Assembly (NCBI GenBank): GCA_965213575.1
Contig: CBDBZN010000026.1
Span: 1-55,632 of the forward strand
Direction: 5' to 3'
Source of the DNA: JAUHXS01 sp965213575
GTDB lineage: Bacteria > Bacteroidota > Bacteroidia > Chitinophagales > JAUHXS01
DNA: 55,632 nt
Positions within the stretch are counted from its first letter, which is position 1; the number at the start of each line of letters is the position of its first letter. A program made the position numbers and the translations under genes. Positions 37,144 to 46,524 of this stretch are shown piece by piece. Below the pieces are notes generated by a model. That model worked only from the letters and a program-made list of their open reading frames with translations, was not told the origin of the DNA and searched no databases.

Positions 37144-37236
37144 TTGCTTAAGCTTAAATTGATTTTATGTTTTATTTCAACCCATTTACATTCATAAATA
37201 CCAGTAAAAAAGTTATACTTTTGCCGCTATAGCGAA

Positions 37237-38295
37237 ATGATCATGAATATAATCATATATATAGGAACAATTTTTGTCATAATCGCCACTTTCATTCCTC
37301 TTTTAAAAAATGAACACTGGGCTATACGCAGTTTTGACTTTGCAAAGCAACAAATAGCATTTATTGCTACTATCATTCTTGCACTAATCTTAATCGAGAT
37401 CATATATTTTCAAAATGCACTCATTACATATTATATATTTTCAGGCATACTCATTTTAAGTATAATCTATCAAGTATCTTTCATTTTACCCTATACGCCC
37501 ATATGGACTACTGAGGTAAAAAATACTAAGAAAAAAAATTTAAAACATGTTTCTCTTCTGGTTTCTAATGTTTTAATGGATAATAAAAAAACACATTTAT
37601 TACTGAAATTAATTAAGAAATATAATCCGGATATTATAATGACGCTAGAAACTAATAGCTGGTGGGAAAAACAATTAAATGAGATAGAAGAAAAATATCC
37701 TTATCAAGTTAAAAAGCCTTTAGAAAATTTATATGGTATGCATTTGTATTCTAAATATAAACTCAGCAACACAGAAATAAAATATTTAGTTGAAAATGAA
37801 GTTCCATCTATTCATACAGATGTTAATATTGATGCTCATAAATTCATAAAACTACATTGTATTCATCCTGCCCCACCCAGCCCTTCTGAAAATGAAACTT
37901 CCCAAGAGCGCGATGCAGAATTATTGATCGTAGGAAGAGAAGTGAAAAAATCTGATCAAACTACTATTGTTGCCGGTGATTTAAATGATGTTGCTTGGTC
38001 ACCTACTTCTAAATTATTTAAAAGAACAAGTGAATTATTAGACCCACGCGTGGGAAGAGGATTATTTTGCACCTATAATGCAAAATATGCTTTTATGAGG
38101 TGGCCATTAGATCATATTTTTCATACTCCGGACTTGACATTAATAAGTATGAAAAGATTACCCAGTATTGGATCAGATCACTTTCCTATATATGCTAAAT
38201 TTGCTATTAATCCTATAAATAATAATGAACAACCTGAAACAGCTGACCAAGAAGATAAAAAATGGGTTAAAAAAAAAATTCAACAAGTTAAATAA
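37237..38295 (+). CDS. Membrane-anchored endonuclease/exonuclease/phosphatase family protein
   Basis: The 352-residue protein starts with three hydrophobic helices (~3-20, 42-60, 65-85) and ends with an EEP-fold catalytic domain. The second half shows MTLETNSWWEKQL (metal-binding Glu), AGDLNDVAWSP (Asp/Asn pair) and GSDHFPIYA (terminal Asp-His), the metal-dependent phosphodiesterase signature. The domain likely faces the periplasm or cytoplasm next to the membrane; the substrate could be nucleic acid, phospholipid or inositol phosphate and cannot be told by eye. A TACTTTTG -7-like element lies at 37216-37223. Confidence 0.82.
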   Translation: MIMNIIIYIGTIFVIIATFIPLLKNEHWAIRSFDFAKQQIAFIATIILALILIEIIYFQNALITYYIFSGILILSIIYQVSFILPYTPIWTTEVKNTKKKNLKHVSLLVSNVLMDNKKTHLLLKLIKKYNPDIIMTLETNSWWEKQLNEIEEKYPYQVKKPLENLYGMHLYSKYKLSNTEIKYLVENEVPSIHTDVNIDAHKFIKLHCIHPAPPSPSENETSQERDAELLIVGREVKKSDQTTIVAGDLNDVAWSPTSKLFKRTSELLDPRVGRGLFCTYNAKYAFMRWPLDHIFHTPDLTLISMKRLPSIGSDHFPIYAKFAINPINNNEQPETADQEDKKWVKKKIQQVK

Positions 38296-38315
38296 GAAAA
38301 ATTAGTATCACCTTT

Positions 38316-39629
38316 CTAATGCTCTATCATCTCAACTCCTAAATCTTTCAGTTCAACTAAAACCGGTTGATAGATAGCCGGCATAATAGGAATATGGACT
38401 CCTCTCAAAGATACTTTATCCTCTAACAGCAACTTTGCTAAGATGCCTAATGGCAGCCCAACCGTCTTTGCCATAGCTGTATGAATTTGATCAGTGCCCT
38501 TCACAGCCATGCTGGATAGTTTTCGTTTCATTTCCCCATCCAGCTCATATTCAAATTGATGTTGCATCACAATCATATCAATATCGTTCTTTTCTAACTG
38601 CCATTTTTCTTCTAATAGATCTTGTAAGATTTGAGCAGGAGTACCTTCTTTCAGCATAATTTTACGATCATTAAAAACTTCAAGCCATGTTAGTTTTTGT
38701 AAAGTATCTTCATTTAATTCAAATTTTTCTCGTAATAATTCTTTTAAGTTATAATCAGATTCCGGTAAAAATGCTTTAAGAAATTGAGCATACGTTAGTT
38801 TATTTGCGTTTTCAATGATTAGATTATCATCAGTTAAACCTAACCTTACAAATACATTCCATGCATCACAATATCCTTTATAGCGAAGCGTCCCTCTTAA
38901 AATAGTTTGAATATTATTGAGTCCATATAATTCAATATAATGTAGTGAATCGCGATTAGTATATCCTTCAAATTCTCCATATTTCGGAATAGAAACATGT
39001 TCCAGCTGGCTAAAAAGCCGCTGGTAAGGTATATATTTTTTACTGCTATTTTTTAAATAAGACGCTACCCCTTGTCCGGCCAATACCACATTTCTAGGAT
39101 TCCATGTAAATTTATAATGCCATGGGTTGGTATCTGATTCAGGTGCTATCAGTCCGCCGGTATAAGATTTAAATGTTTTAATTTCTCCCCCTTGTTCTTG
39201 GATATCATGGATAATTTCCATAGCCGTCATATGGTCAATACCGGGATCCAAGCCCATCTCACCCATAATTAAAATACCTGCTTTTTCTGCATCAGTTTCT
39301 AAAGCTGTGATGGCTGGTGAAAGATAAGATGCTGTCAATAAATGTTTTTTATATTTTACACACTCAACTGCGACCAGGTCGTGGAAAGCTGCCGGTAACA
39401 TAGAAATGACTACATTCGATTCTGAGATATGTTTTTCTAATATTGCTTCATCATATACATCAAAAAAAATACCTGATGCATTAGGGTATTTCTTTACTTT
39501 TTGCTGTGCCAACTCCTCAGAAATATCTCCAACAGTCAATCGTAATATGCCTTGAGTTGATAAGCCACCTAGATAATCTATCAATACAGAAGCTGATTTG
39601 CCTGCTCCTATGATTAAAACTCTTTTCAT
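38316..39629 (-). CDS. Saccharopine dehydrogenase-like oxidoreductase
   Basis: The 437-residue protein has an N-terminal Rossmann motif (VLIIGAGKSASVLIDYL), then VVISMLPAAFHDLVA, MGEMGLDPGIDHM and the substrate domain TYTGG-type FKSYTGGLIAP, which match the C-terminal (saccharopine to lysine/glutamate) dehydrogenase family. In bacteria these enzymes act in lysine degradation or in related amino-acid interconversion. It is a single gene, convergent with the EEP protein gene. Confidence 0.82.
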   Translation of the reverse strand: MKRVLIIGAGKSASVLIDYLGGLSTQGILRLTVGDISEELAQQKVKKYPNASGIFFDVYDEAILEKHISESNVVISMLPAAFHDLVAVECVKYKKHLLTASYLSPAITALETDAEKAGILIMGEMGLDPGIDHMTAMEIIHDIQEQGGEIKTFKSYTGGLIAPESDTNPWHYKFTWNPRNVVLAGQGVASYLKNSSKKYIPYQRLFSQLEHVSIPKYGEFEGYTNRDSLHYIELYGLNNIQTILRGTLRYKGYCDAWNVFVRLGLTDDNLIIENANKLTYAQFLKAFLPESDYNLKELLREKFELNEDTLQKLTWLEVFNDRKIMLKEGTPAQILQDLLEEKWQLEKNDIDMIVMQHQFEYELDGEMKRKLSSMAVKGTDQIHTAMAKTVGLPLGILAKLLLEDKVSLRGVHIPIMPAIYQPVLVELKDLGVEMIEH

Positions 39630-39811
39630 CTTGTAATAAATATTTGTATTGAAGGTAAAGAAATAAAACCATTTTTAGATTAGAGGATGAATCCAAAATA
39701 AACTTTAAATCGGGTTACTTCAGCTGATGAATACTTTTCTATCATAAGTTGGTTAAATATAAAAATATATGGATACTTACTAGTTGATAACCAAAAAGCT
39801 ATATTTATAAA

Positions 39812-41314
39812 ATGAAAATTCTTTCGGCCAAACAAATTAGAGAAGCTGATCAATACACGATCAATAATGAGCCTATTAAATCAATCGATTTAATGGAACG
39901 AGCTGCTAAAGCATTTACAAATTGGTTCATGAAGCATTTTGAGGTAAACCAACCTATCGCAATTCTTGCGGGAATAGGTAATAACGGTGGAGATGCAGTG
40001 GCTATCGCACGCCTGCTTCATCAACAAAAATATAAGGTAGATGTATTTCTTATTTCTTATAAAGAAAATTATTCCGATGGCTTACAAACAAATATTAAAA
40101 GGATAGAAGCAACCGGAATCAAATTGCAAGTTATTACAGAAAATAACTCTCTGCCTGATCTTGGAAAATATGCATTGATGATTGACGGGCTATTTGGATC
40201 GGGCATAAATCGTGCGATCAGTGGATTTCCGGCTAAATGCATTAAACACATTAATCAACTAACAGCTAAAATAATAGCTATAGATATTCCTTCCGGATTA
40301 TATGCAGATAAGCATACATCATCTAAGGCTATAATTCAAGCTAATTATACTATAACATTTGAGCTTCCAAAATTAGCTTTTTTCTTTGCAGAAAATTATA
40401 AATATGTAGGAGAGTGGTTTGTAGTAAATATTGGCCTCAGCCAATCATTTATAGACAAACAAAAAACTAATCATTACCTGATCGCTAAAAACAAGCTGCA
40501 AATTTTTTTGAAAAAAAGGCATAAGTTTGAGCATAAAGGCACCTTTGGGCATGCTTTGATTATTGCAGGAAGTTATGGAAAAATGGGAGCTACAATACTA
40601 TCGTCAAAAGCGTGTTTAAAAACAGGAGCTGGGTTAGTTTCTTCATACATTCCTATTTGCGGCTATGAAATTATGCAAGGTAATTTTCCTGAGGCCATGG
40701 TACTAACCGATCAATCGGAAAAAGAGATCAAAACAATTAAACTTAAAAGTGATTATGATGCCATAGGAATAGGGCCGGGTTTAGGAACTAGCAATAAAAC
40801 ACAAAAAGCATTTATTAATTTTTTAAAAACTATCAATCAACCGCTCGTCATTGATGCTGATGGATTAAATATTTTATCTAAAAATAAAGAAGCTCTTAGA
40901 TTCATTCCCGCTAGAAGCATACTAACCCCTCATCCGAAGGAACTAGAGCGATTGATCGGCAAAACAAAAAACAATTTCCACAGGCTCAAAAAAGTACAGG
41001 CATTTTCAAAAAAGTATAATTTATATACCGTATTAAAAGGTGACCACACAGCTATTATATGCCCTTCCGGAGAAATATATTTTAATAACAATGGAAATCC
41101 CGGTATGGGCACCGGCGGAACGGGAGATGTTTTAACCGGGATGTTAACCGGTTTATTAGCTCAAGGTTATACAGAAAAACAGGCATGCTTATTAGGTGTT
41201 TACCTACACGGATCAGCAGGTGACCTTGCAGCTGAAAAATACAGCCAGGAAGCTCTCACAGCCGGTGATCTGATTGAATGTATTGGGAAAGCTTATAAAG
41301 AACTCGAATTATAG
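39812..41314 (+). CDS. nnr: Bifunctional NAD(P)HX epimerase and ADP-dependent dehydratase
   Basis: The enzyme repairs hydrated NADH and NADPH. Its 500 residues hold an N-terminal epimerase half (1-~215: MKILSAKQIREADQYT, GIGNNGGDAVAIARLL, DGLFGSGINR) and a C-terminal kinase-like dehydratase half (GTFGHALIIAGSYGKMGA, LKTGAGLVS, DADGLNIL, TPHPKELERL and GMGTGGTGDVLTGM near 430). Both active regions look complete. Its stop overlaps the convergent secreted-protein gene by six bases. Confidence 0.93.
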   Translation: MKILSAKQIREADQYTINNEPIKSIDLMERAAKAFTNWFMKHFEVNQPIAILAGIGNNGGDAVAIARLLHQQKYKVDVFLISYKENYSDGLQTNIKRIEATGIKLQVITENNSLPDLGKYALMIDGLFGSGINRAISGFPAKCIKHINQLTAKIIAIDIPSGLYADKHTSSKAIIQANYTITFELPKLAFFFAENYKYVGEWFVVNIGLSQSFIDKQKTNHYLIAKNKLQIFLKKRHKFEHKGTFGHALIIAGSYGKMGATILSSKACLKTGAGLVSSYIPICGYEIMQGNFPEAMVLTDQSEKEIKTIKLKSDYDAIGIGPGLGTSNKTQKAFINFLKTINQPLVIDADGLNILSKNKEALRFIPARSILTPHPKELERLIGKTKNNFHRLKKVQAFSKKYNLYTVLKGDHTAIICPSGEIYFNNNGNPGMGTGGTGDVLTGMLTGLLAQGYTEKQACLLGVYLHGSAGDLAAEKYSQEALTAGDLIECIGKAYKELEL

Positions 41315-41773
41315 CTTGTTTTCTATTTCTTTATCAAATTTAGAACTGGATAGATTTTTATTTTTATCAGTCATATTTGATATAATTAGTTGATCACAGA
41401 AAATTTCTTCTTCTTTTATATCAATCAATTTTAACCGATAATAATAAATTTCATTGGATATATTTTCATCTACCCATGTATATCCGGCAAGTAAAAAATC
41501 ATTTGCATTACCTTTATTTAAGAAGCCAAGAGTTTCATAATTTACCCCGTCATTTGAACGTTGAATTTCTACAACCTGCAGTGTATAACAATCTTTCATT
41601 TTCCAACTTAAAATAGCTTTGCTATTATCATGCATGATGGTAATCGTGCTATTAATATAATCTATATCAGTACAATATTGATTGCTAACAATATTACTGG
41701 TTAAGTAAGGACTCTGAGCCATTAAATTAAATGACACTAAACCTATTAAAATAAAATGTATTGCCTTTATCAT
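41309..41773 (-). CDS. Small secreted protein with a FN3-like region, unknown function
   Basis: The 154-residue product has a signal peptide (hydrophobic ~4-18, LMAQS). The mature part contains AILSWKMKDCYTLQVVEIQRSNDG-type strands and YTWVDENI, then YYYRLKLID, the pattern of the strand pairs that Bacteroidota secreted proteins place before a sorting domain (a fibronectin-III-like module). There is no clear T9SS tail. It is the last gene of a three-gene minus-strand run with a receiver-domain protein and a PKD/SprB adhesin. Confidence 0.6.
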   Translation of the reverse strand: MIKAIHFILIGLVSFNLMAQSPYLTSNIVSNQYCTDIDYINSTITIMHDNSKAILSWKMKDCYTLQVVEIQRSNDGVNYETLGFLNKGNANDFLLAGYTWVDENISNEIYYYRLKLIDIKEEEIFCDQLIISNMTDKNKNLSSSKFDKEIENKL

Positions 41774-41785
41774 AATAAATAATTT

Positions 41786-42217
41786 TTAAGAAAAAACATT
41801 TATGAAAAAATCCTTTAACTTAGGTTGTCGATTCTTTTGATAAGAATTTTTAGCAAATCCTTTTATGTATTTTACCATGTTTTCTAATCCTTCAAAACTT
41901 TTCTCATAAAAAGCAGCATACCCAATTTCTTTTAGACGTCTTTTTATCTGTTTGCTAACATGATTAGACAATATTATAACAGGAATAGCGCTATTTAATT
42001 TTTTCACTTGTTTTAAAGTTTCTAAACCATTTATGCCGGGCATTTCATAATCTAGTATAATAATATTCGGTTGATGATGTAAATTATTAATACATCCCTC
42101 CCCATTTATAAAACTCATTATTTGATAATTATCAATACTATCTTCTATAAGTTCTTCAACGATTGTTGTAGTAACATTACTATCTTCCACATGAAATATT
42201 AAAAATGGATCATTCAT
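41786..42217 (-). CDS. Single-domain response regulator (receiver only)
   Basis: The 143-residue protein is a stand-alone CheY-like receiver: acidic pair E11/D12 (FHVEDSN), phospho-acceptor Asp56 in IIILDYEMPG, the conserved Ser of VIILSNH and Lys106 in FYEKS. It has no output domain. It lies 10 bases behind an exported adhesin gene and 12 bases before a secreted-protein gene, on the same strand. No histidine kinase is in the window, so its partner is unknown. Confidence 0.85.
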   Translation of the reverse strand: MNDPFLIFHVEDSNVTTTIVEELIEDSIDNYQIMSFINGEGCINNLHHQPNIIILDYEMPGINGLETLKQVKKLNSAIPVIILSNHVSKQIKRRLKEIGYAAFYEKSFEGLENMVKYIKGFAKNSYQKNRQPKLKDFFINVFS

Positions 42218-42227
42218 AAGTCTAATT

Positions 42228-43721
42228 TTATTTATTTATCATTATAGCTCTGGCTATAATTCCATCATGCTTTGTAGTTAAAATGATATTATATAATCCG
42301 CTTACAGAAATTTTGCTTAGATCAAATTGGCTATTAGCTTTCAAATCAATTTGGTCGACTAGCTGGCCGGCCGGATTATATAAAGTTGCAGTTTTAAATA
42401 CGTTGTTGGGGTTATTGAATGTCAGATAATCTTTAGCAGGATTAGGATAAAAGTTGATCAAATTTTCAATAAACTTTTCTTTAAGATTATTCGAAATCAG
42501 CTCAGACTCTTCAACAGTGATTGTTTTTGCAGCAGTACTCGTGCACCCATGTTGGGTGGCAGTTAAAATAACCTTATATACTCCCTCATTTTCATACTGA
42601 TATTGAGGATTTTCTTCATTGCTATGATGATTGTCGCCAAAATCCCAGTTATAAGTTGATGCATTTGAAGAATTATTATGAAAAGTAAGGTTTTCATTAA
42701 CTTCCATTTTGGATTGAGCTATATTAAAATCTGCAACAACTTGATCGGGTTCTATTATTGTTTCTGACAGTTCTACAACACAATTATTAGCATCAGTAAT
42801 AGTTACATTATATATATCGGCAGTTAGATTTTCCAAAATAAACGCAGTGTCTGCATTAGACCAGAGTATATGATAAGCTCCTACTCCACCATTTACTTCT
42901 GATAAAAATAATCGGCCGTCTGTTTCCTCATAACAGCTAATATCTTTTTTAGTAAGGGTTGCTGTTATAGCTTCAGGCTGATTAATTGTTATAGTATCGT
43001 TAAAATCTCCGTCATCACTTATGGCAGATAAATAATAAGTATCAGCTTCTAAACCTTTTATTGTTACCACACCTGATAAATTTCTATTACTATATATAGC
43101 TTGATTTAAACTATTAGTTAATGAAACACTCCAATCGCTATTACTGCTAGCTTCTAGATTTATAGCACCACTTTTTTTCCCGTTGCAAGAAACATTCTTT
43201 TTAGTTAATTTAAAATCTTTCCCAAAATGTAAAATAAATCTACCCTGCATATCTGCTCCACCTCCTAAGGCATCAAACGAATAAGAAGATGTAATCGCAA
43301 AGTTTGTTAAAACCCCGGTTTGGATATCTTCTAAATAAATACTGCTTTCTTCAACAAACTCACCAATAATTTCCGGAGTAAGCGTATAAGTATTTGAAAT
43401 TTCTGTTCGAGTAAAAATCACTACATCTTTATCTGTTACTAGTGATATTGGTAAGGAGTTAATAGATAATTCTTCATTTGCATTGGTTTTTGTATATATA
43501 GATGGTACGTTCATATTGTTGGAAAATAATTTATGGGCATCATACATGTTGTCGAAGCCTTCGGTGGTGCCTTCTAAAAATCTCACAGCAATTTCATCGG
43601 AATATCCATTACCTTCTATTTTTATTTTAATTGCATTTTCTAAAGCAAAGTTATAAGTAGATGTGACCAGTAATATTAGTAGTGTAAATAAAACTCCTTT
43701 GAATTTGTTAAAATGTCCCAT
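42228..43721 (-). CDS. T9SS-secreted adhesin-like protein with SprB and PKD repeats
   Basis: ATG at 43721 is preferred over the longer frame because it opens a signal peptide (MGHFNKFKGVLFTLLILLV, then STYNFA); the product has 497 residues. After an N-terminal beta-rich domain come two SprB-like repeats (~185-335; NVSCNGKKSGAINLEA and KDISCYEETDGRLFL, YNVTITDANNCV), a PKD domain (~340-415; YNWDFGDN) and a type-A T9SS sorting domain (NFYPNPAKDYLTF, ATLYNPAGQLV). SprB is the mobile gliding adhesin of flavobacteria; this shorter protein may be an adhesin, but mobility is not implied. Confidence 0.82.
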   Translation of the reverse strand: MGHFNKFKGVLFTLLILLVTSTYNFALENAIKIKIEGNGYSDEIAVRFLEGTTEGFDNMYDAHKLFSNNMNVPSIYTKTNANEELSINSLPISLVTDKDVVIFTRTEISNTYTLTPEIIGEFVEESSIYLEDIQTGVLTNFAITSSYSFDALGGGADMQGRFILHFGKDFKLTKKNVSCNGKKSGAINLEASSNSDWSVSLTNSLNQAIYSNRNLSGVVTIKGLEADTYYLSAISDDGDFNDTITINQPEAITATLTKKDISCYEETDGRLFLSEVNGGVGAYHILWSNADTAFILENLTADIYNVTITDANNCVVELSETIIEPDQVVADFNIAQSKMEVNENLTFHNNSSNASTYNWDFGDNHHSNEENPQYQYENEGVYKVILTATQHGCTSTAAKTITVEESELISNNLKEKFIENLINFYPNPAKDYLTFNNPNNVFKTATLYNPAGQLVDQIDLKANSQFDLSKISVSGLYNIILTTKHDGIIARAIMINK

Positions 43722-43914
43722 ATGCGTTTCTTTGGTATAAACAATTATACGCCACTCAACGTGGGAAGTTAATCCCATTATGAGACTAAATTAAAATTAG
43801 GTATTAGAAGTTAAATAGCGGACTTAAGTACCGATTAAGTATTAGGTATATTGGCCTAGTAAAGATTAAAAAACTAGATATCCATATTTATAAAAGACTG
43901 ATATTCACGCAATA

Positions 43915-44925
43915 CTAATATTTAAGTAATTTATGAGTAGCCGTATTTTTTTCTGTTGTAATCTCCAGATAATAAATACCTGCAGGCAAATCCAAATCTT
44001 TTAAATTATAATGATATGTGTATTTACCTATTTGATAATCTTTATCAGTTGTTTGAGAAAGTACTTGTCCTGAAGCATTTAATAATTTATAATAAATCTT
44101 ACTGCCCTCTTTCAAGTTAAAAGATATATCAACATAATCATTAAATGGATTAGGTATTATTGATAATAACTCATTTACGGGTACAAAAGCAATATCGGTA
44201 GTTATTGCATATGAAAAGCCTGATGTATCAGCAGTTATTCGTATATTATCAACTGACTTATCATCTTCAACTTTTACTATCCAACTAGTATCGCTCGGTA
44301 TACCTGGAACGTCACAATAAATGTAGTAATCTCCATTAGGTATATTCGAAAAAACAAACAAACCACTATCCATACCGCTAGTATTAGATTTAGTTACATC
44401 AAAAGCTATCGGTTGGTTGGTACTTTTATCAATTAAGGAAACATCTATACCATTAAGCGGTTCATCCGGATCTTGGGTTTTTCCTACCCATGTTTGGCCT
44501 TCAATCATTTTTCCTGATATGGATGCCGTGCCATCAGTAAACTCTTTTTGAATTAAACGAATGTCAGCTTCATCTTCTTCTTGTGTTAATACAGTTGCAT
44601 GATACCAAAATATAGTATCGCCATAATATGTAGGTAAATAACCATTATTAAAATCTGTCTGTGAGGGTTTTGCCAGAATAATGAATTCCCCATCTATACT
44701 GTCAGTACGTAAGTCATATTCGCCATCTGGATCTGTTGTAACTTTTGCTAGTTTAATGAACACATTTACATTAGTTGTTGAGGATCGATGATATAATATT
44801 ACTTGGCAATCATTTGCCGGATTAGCAGTATTTCCAAGATATACTTCTCCTGAAAAATCTATGCCTTGGCCTATCACAGCAGCTGTAAAACTTAAAAATG
44901 ATAAACATAAAGTAAAATATCTCAT
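43915..44925 (-). CDS. T9SS-secreted protein with a carboxypeptidase-regulatory-like domain
   Basis: The 336-residue product has a signal peptide (~1-19, AVIGQG). Two beta-sandwich segments follow (FSGEVYLGNT with TTDPDGEYDLRTDS, then SGKMIEGQTWVG with SGLFVFSNIPNGDYYIYCDV), like the CarboxypepD-regulatory or SdrD-B folds. The C-terminal ~80 residues form a type-A sorting domain (LSIIPNPFNDYVDISF, LLNASGQVLSQT, ending HKLLKY). No catalytic residues are seen. It begins 12 bases after ychF on the same strand. Confidence 0.8.
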   Translation of the reverse strand: MRYFTLCLSFLSFTAAVIGQGIDFSGEVYLGNTANPANDCQVILYHRSSTTNVNVFIKLAKVTTDPDGEYDLRTDSIDGEFIILAKPSQTDFNNGYLPTYYGDTIFWYHATVLTQEEDEADIRLIQKEFTDGTASISGKMIEGQTWVGKTQDPDEPLNGIDVSLIDKSTNQPIAFDVTKSNTSGMDSGLFVFSNIPNGDYYIYCDVPGIPSDTSWIVKVEDDKSVDNIRITADTSGFSYAITTDIAFVPVNELLSIIPNPFNDYVDISFNLKEGSKIYYKLLNASGQVLSQTTDKDYQIGKYTYHYNLKDLDLPAGIYYLEITTEKNTATHKLLKY

Positions 44926-44937
44926 ACGGTAGTTTCT

Positions 44938-46036
44938 TTAATTATTAAATCTAAAATGCATAATATCGCCATCATTCACAATATACTCTTTTCCTTCAAT
45001 ATGAAGCTTGCCCACTTCTTTACAGGCTAATTCAGAGCCCAAACTAACAAAATCATTGTATTTAATGACTTCAGCTTTTATAAATCCTTTTTCAAAATCG
45101 GTATGAATAACTCCTGCAGCTTGCGGAGCAGAAGACCCCGACCGCACTGTCCATGCTCTTACTTCCTTCTCTCCTGCTGTAAAATAGGTGATCAGGTTAA
45201 GCATTAAATAAGCTGACTTGATTAAGCGTGTTACGCCTGATTCTTTCAATCCTAATTCTTGCAAAAATTCTACTCTATCTTTATAGTCATCTAATTGCGC
45301 AATATCTGCTTCTATCGCTGCACTTATAATGAGTACATCTGCTTGCTCATTCTTCACAACCTCTTTTAAAGTAGTTACATATTTATTCCCGTTAATAACA
45401 GCTCCTTCATCTACATTACAAACATACATTACCGGCTTTATTGTCAATAAATGTAGCTCTTGAACTAATTTTTGTTGTTGAGAATCAAAATTTAAAGATC
45501 GAATATTATTCCCCTGAGCTAAATGATCTTTTTATTTTTTTTAATATCTCTAATAGTGTTTTAGCATTTTTATCGCCTGATTTTGCTGATTTCTCTGTAG
45601 CATTTATACGCTTTTCAACTGTTTCAAGGTCTTTTAACTGAAGTTCAGTGTCTATGATATCTTTATCTCTCACAGGATCTACACTTCCGTCTACATGAAT
45701 TACATTTTCATCATCAAAACACCTTACTACATGTATGATGGCATCCGTATCGCGTATATTAGCTAAAAACTGATTTCCTAAGCCTTCCCCTTTACTAGCA
45801 CCTTTTACCAGTCCTGCGATATCAACTATTTCAACGGTCGTTGGCAATACCTTTTGAGGGTTTACCAACTCTTCCAGTTTATTAAGCCGTTCGTCAGGAA
45901 CAGTTATTACTCCCACATTTGGCTCTATCGTGCAAAAAGGAAAATTTGCTGCTTGAGCTTTAGCGCTCGACAACGCATTAAAAAGTGTAGATTTACCTAC
46001 ATTTGGCAATCCTACGATCCCACATTGTAATCCCAT
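44938..46036 (-). pseudogene. ychF: Ribosome-associated GTPase/ATPase YchF, one frame break
   Basis: YchF (OLA1 family) is a near-universal P-loop NTPase that binds ribosomes. The 5' frame (46036-45506) carries GIVGLPNVGKSTLFNAL, NFPFCTIEPN, DIAGLVKGASKGEGLGNQFL and the coiled coil; the 3' frame (45447-44938) carries LLTIKPVMYVCNVDEGA, the RSGSSAPQAAGVIHTDFEKGF TGS-like end. The frame changes at the A-run at 45529-45533; one A too many explains it. Removing it gives 1098 bases or 365 residues, the normal length, and restores HLAQGNNIRSL between the parts. A sequence error or a recent mutation. Confidence 0.88.
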
Positions 46037-46075
46037 GAAGTAAAAATAGAAATAAAATGCTAATTGAGCAATTTC

Positions 46076-46417
46076 TTAATCCTTAGAATTATTATTGAAT
46101 TCATATTCACCATCACGGTTGCTGAATTCATCAAAATCATAATCAGGCAGCAACTCTGTTTTAACATGGTCTATGGCTTCTGTTAGGCTTTCGACAAATT
46201 TATTAAAATCTTCTTTATATAAAAAAAGCTTGTGCCGCTCGTAACCATCTTCATTAAACCTTTTCTTACTTTCAGTTATAGTCAGATAATAATCGTTGGA
46301 CTTGGTAGTCCGAACATCAAAGAAATAGGTTCTTCTTTTGCCGGCTTTTAATCTTTTAGAATAAACTCCGTCGTGATTTCTATCGTGAGAATTATTATTA
46401 TCTTGATCCACAGTCAA
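46076..46417 (-). CDS. PUR-alpha-like nucleic-acid-binding protein (DUF3276)
   Basis: The 113-residue protein has the single PUR repeat of Bacteroidota and spirochaete Pur proteins: SKRLKAGKRRTYFFDVRTTKSND, YYLTITESKKRF and HKLFLYKEDFNKFVESL, followed by a short acidic tail. Such proteins bind single-stranded DNA or RNA. A near-perfect 20-bp inverted repeat lies in its upstream gap (46485-46504). Confidence 0.85.
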   Translation of the reverse strand: MTVDQDNNNSHDRNHDGVYSKRLKAGKRRTYFFDVRTTKSNDYYLTITESKKRFNEDGYERHKLFLYKEDFNKFVESLTEAIDHVKTELLPDYDFDEFSNRDGEYEFNNNSKD

Positions 46418-46484
46418 TAAATTTAAGTTTATAATTAATACTAATATATAAAAAAATTGATACTAGTGCAACATTAATGTATAC

Positions 46485-46504
46485 ATTAGGTAAAATTACC
46501 TAAT
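46485..46504. promoter_or_regulatory. 20-bp inverted repeat upstream of the PUR-family gene
   Basis: Nine-bp arms attaggtaa and ttacctaat are separated by two bases. It lies 68 bases upstream of the DUF3276 start and 20 bases past the end of the ABC transporter gene. The size and symmetry suit an operator; no T-run follows, so it is not an obvious terminator. Confidence 0.35.
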
Positions 46505-46524
46505 ATAAATTATAAATCAAATAT

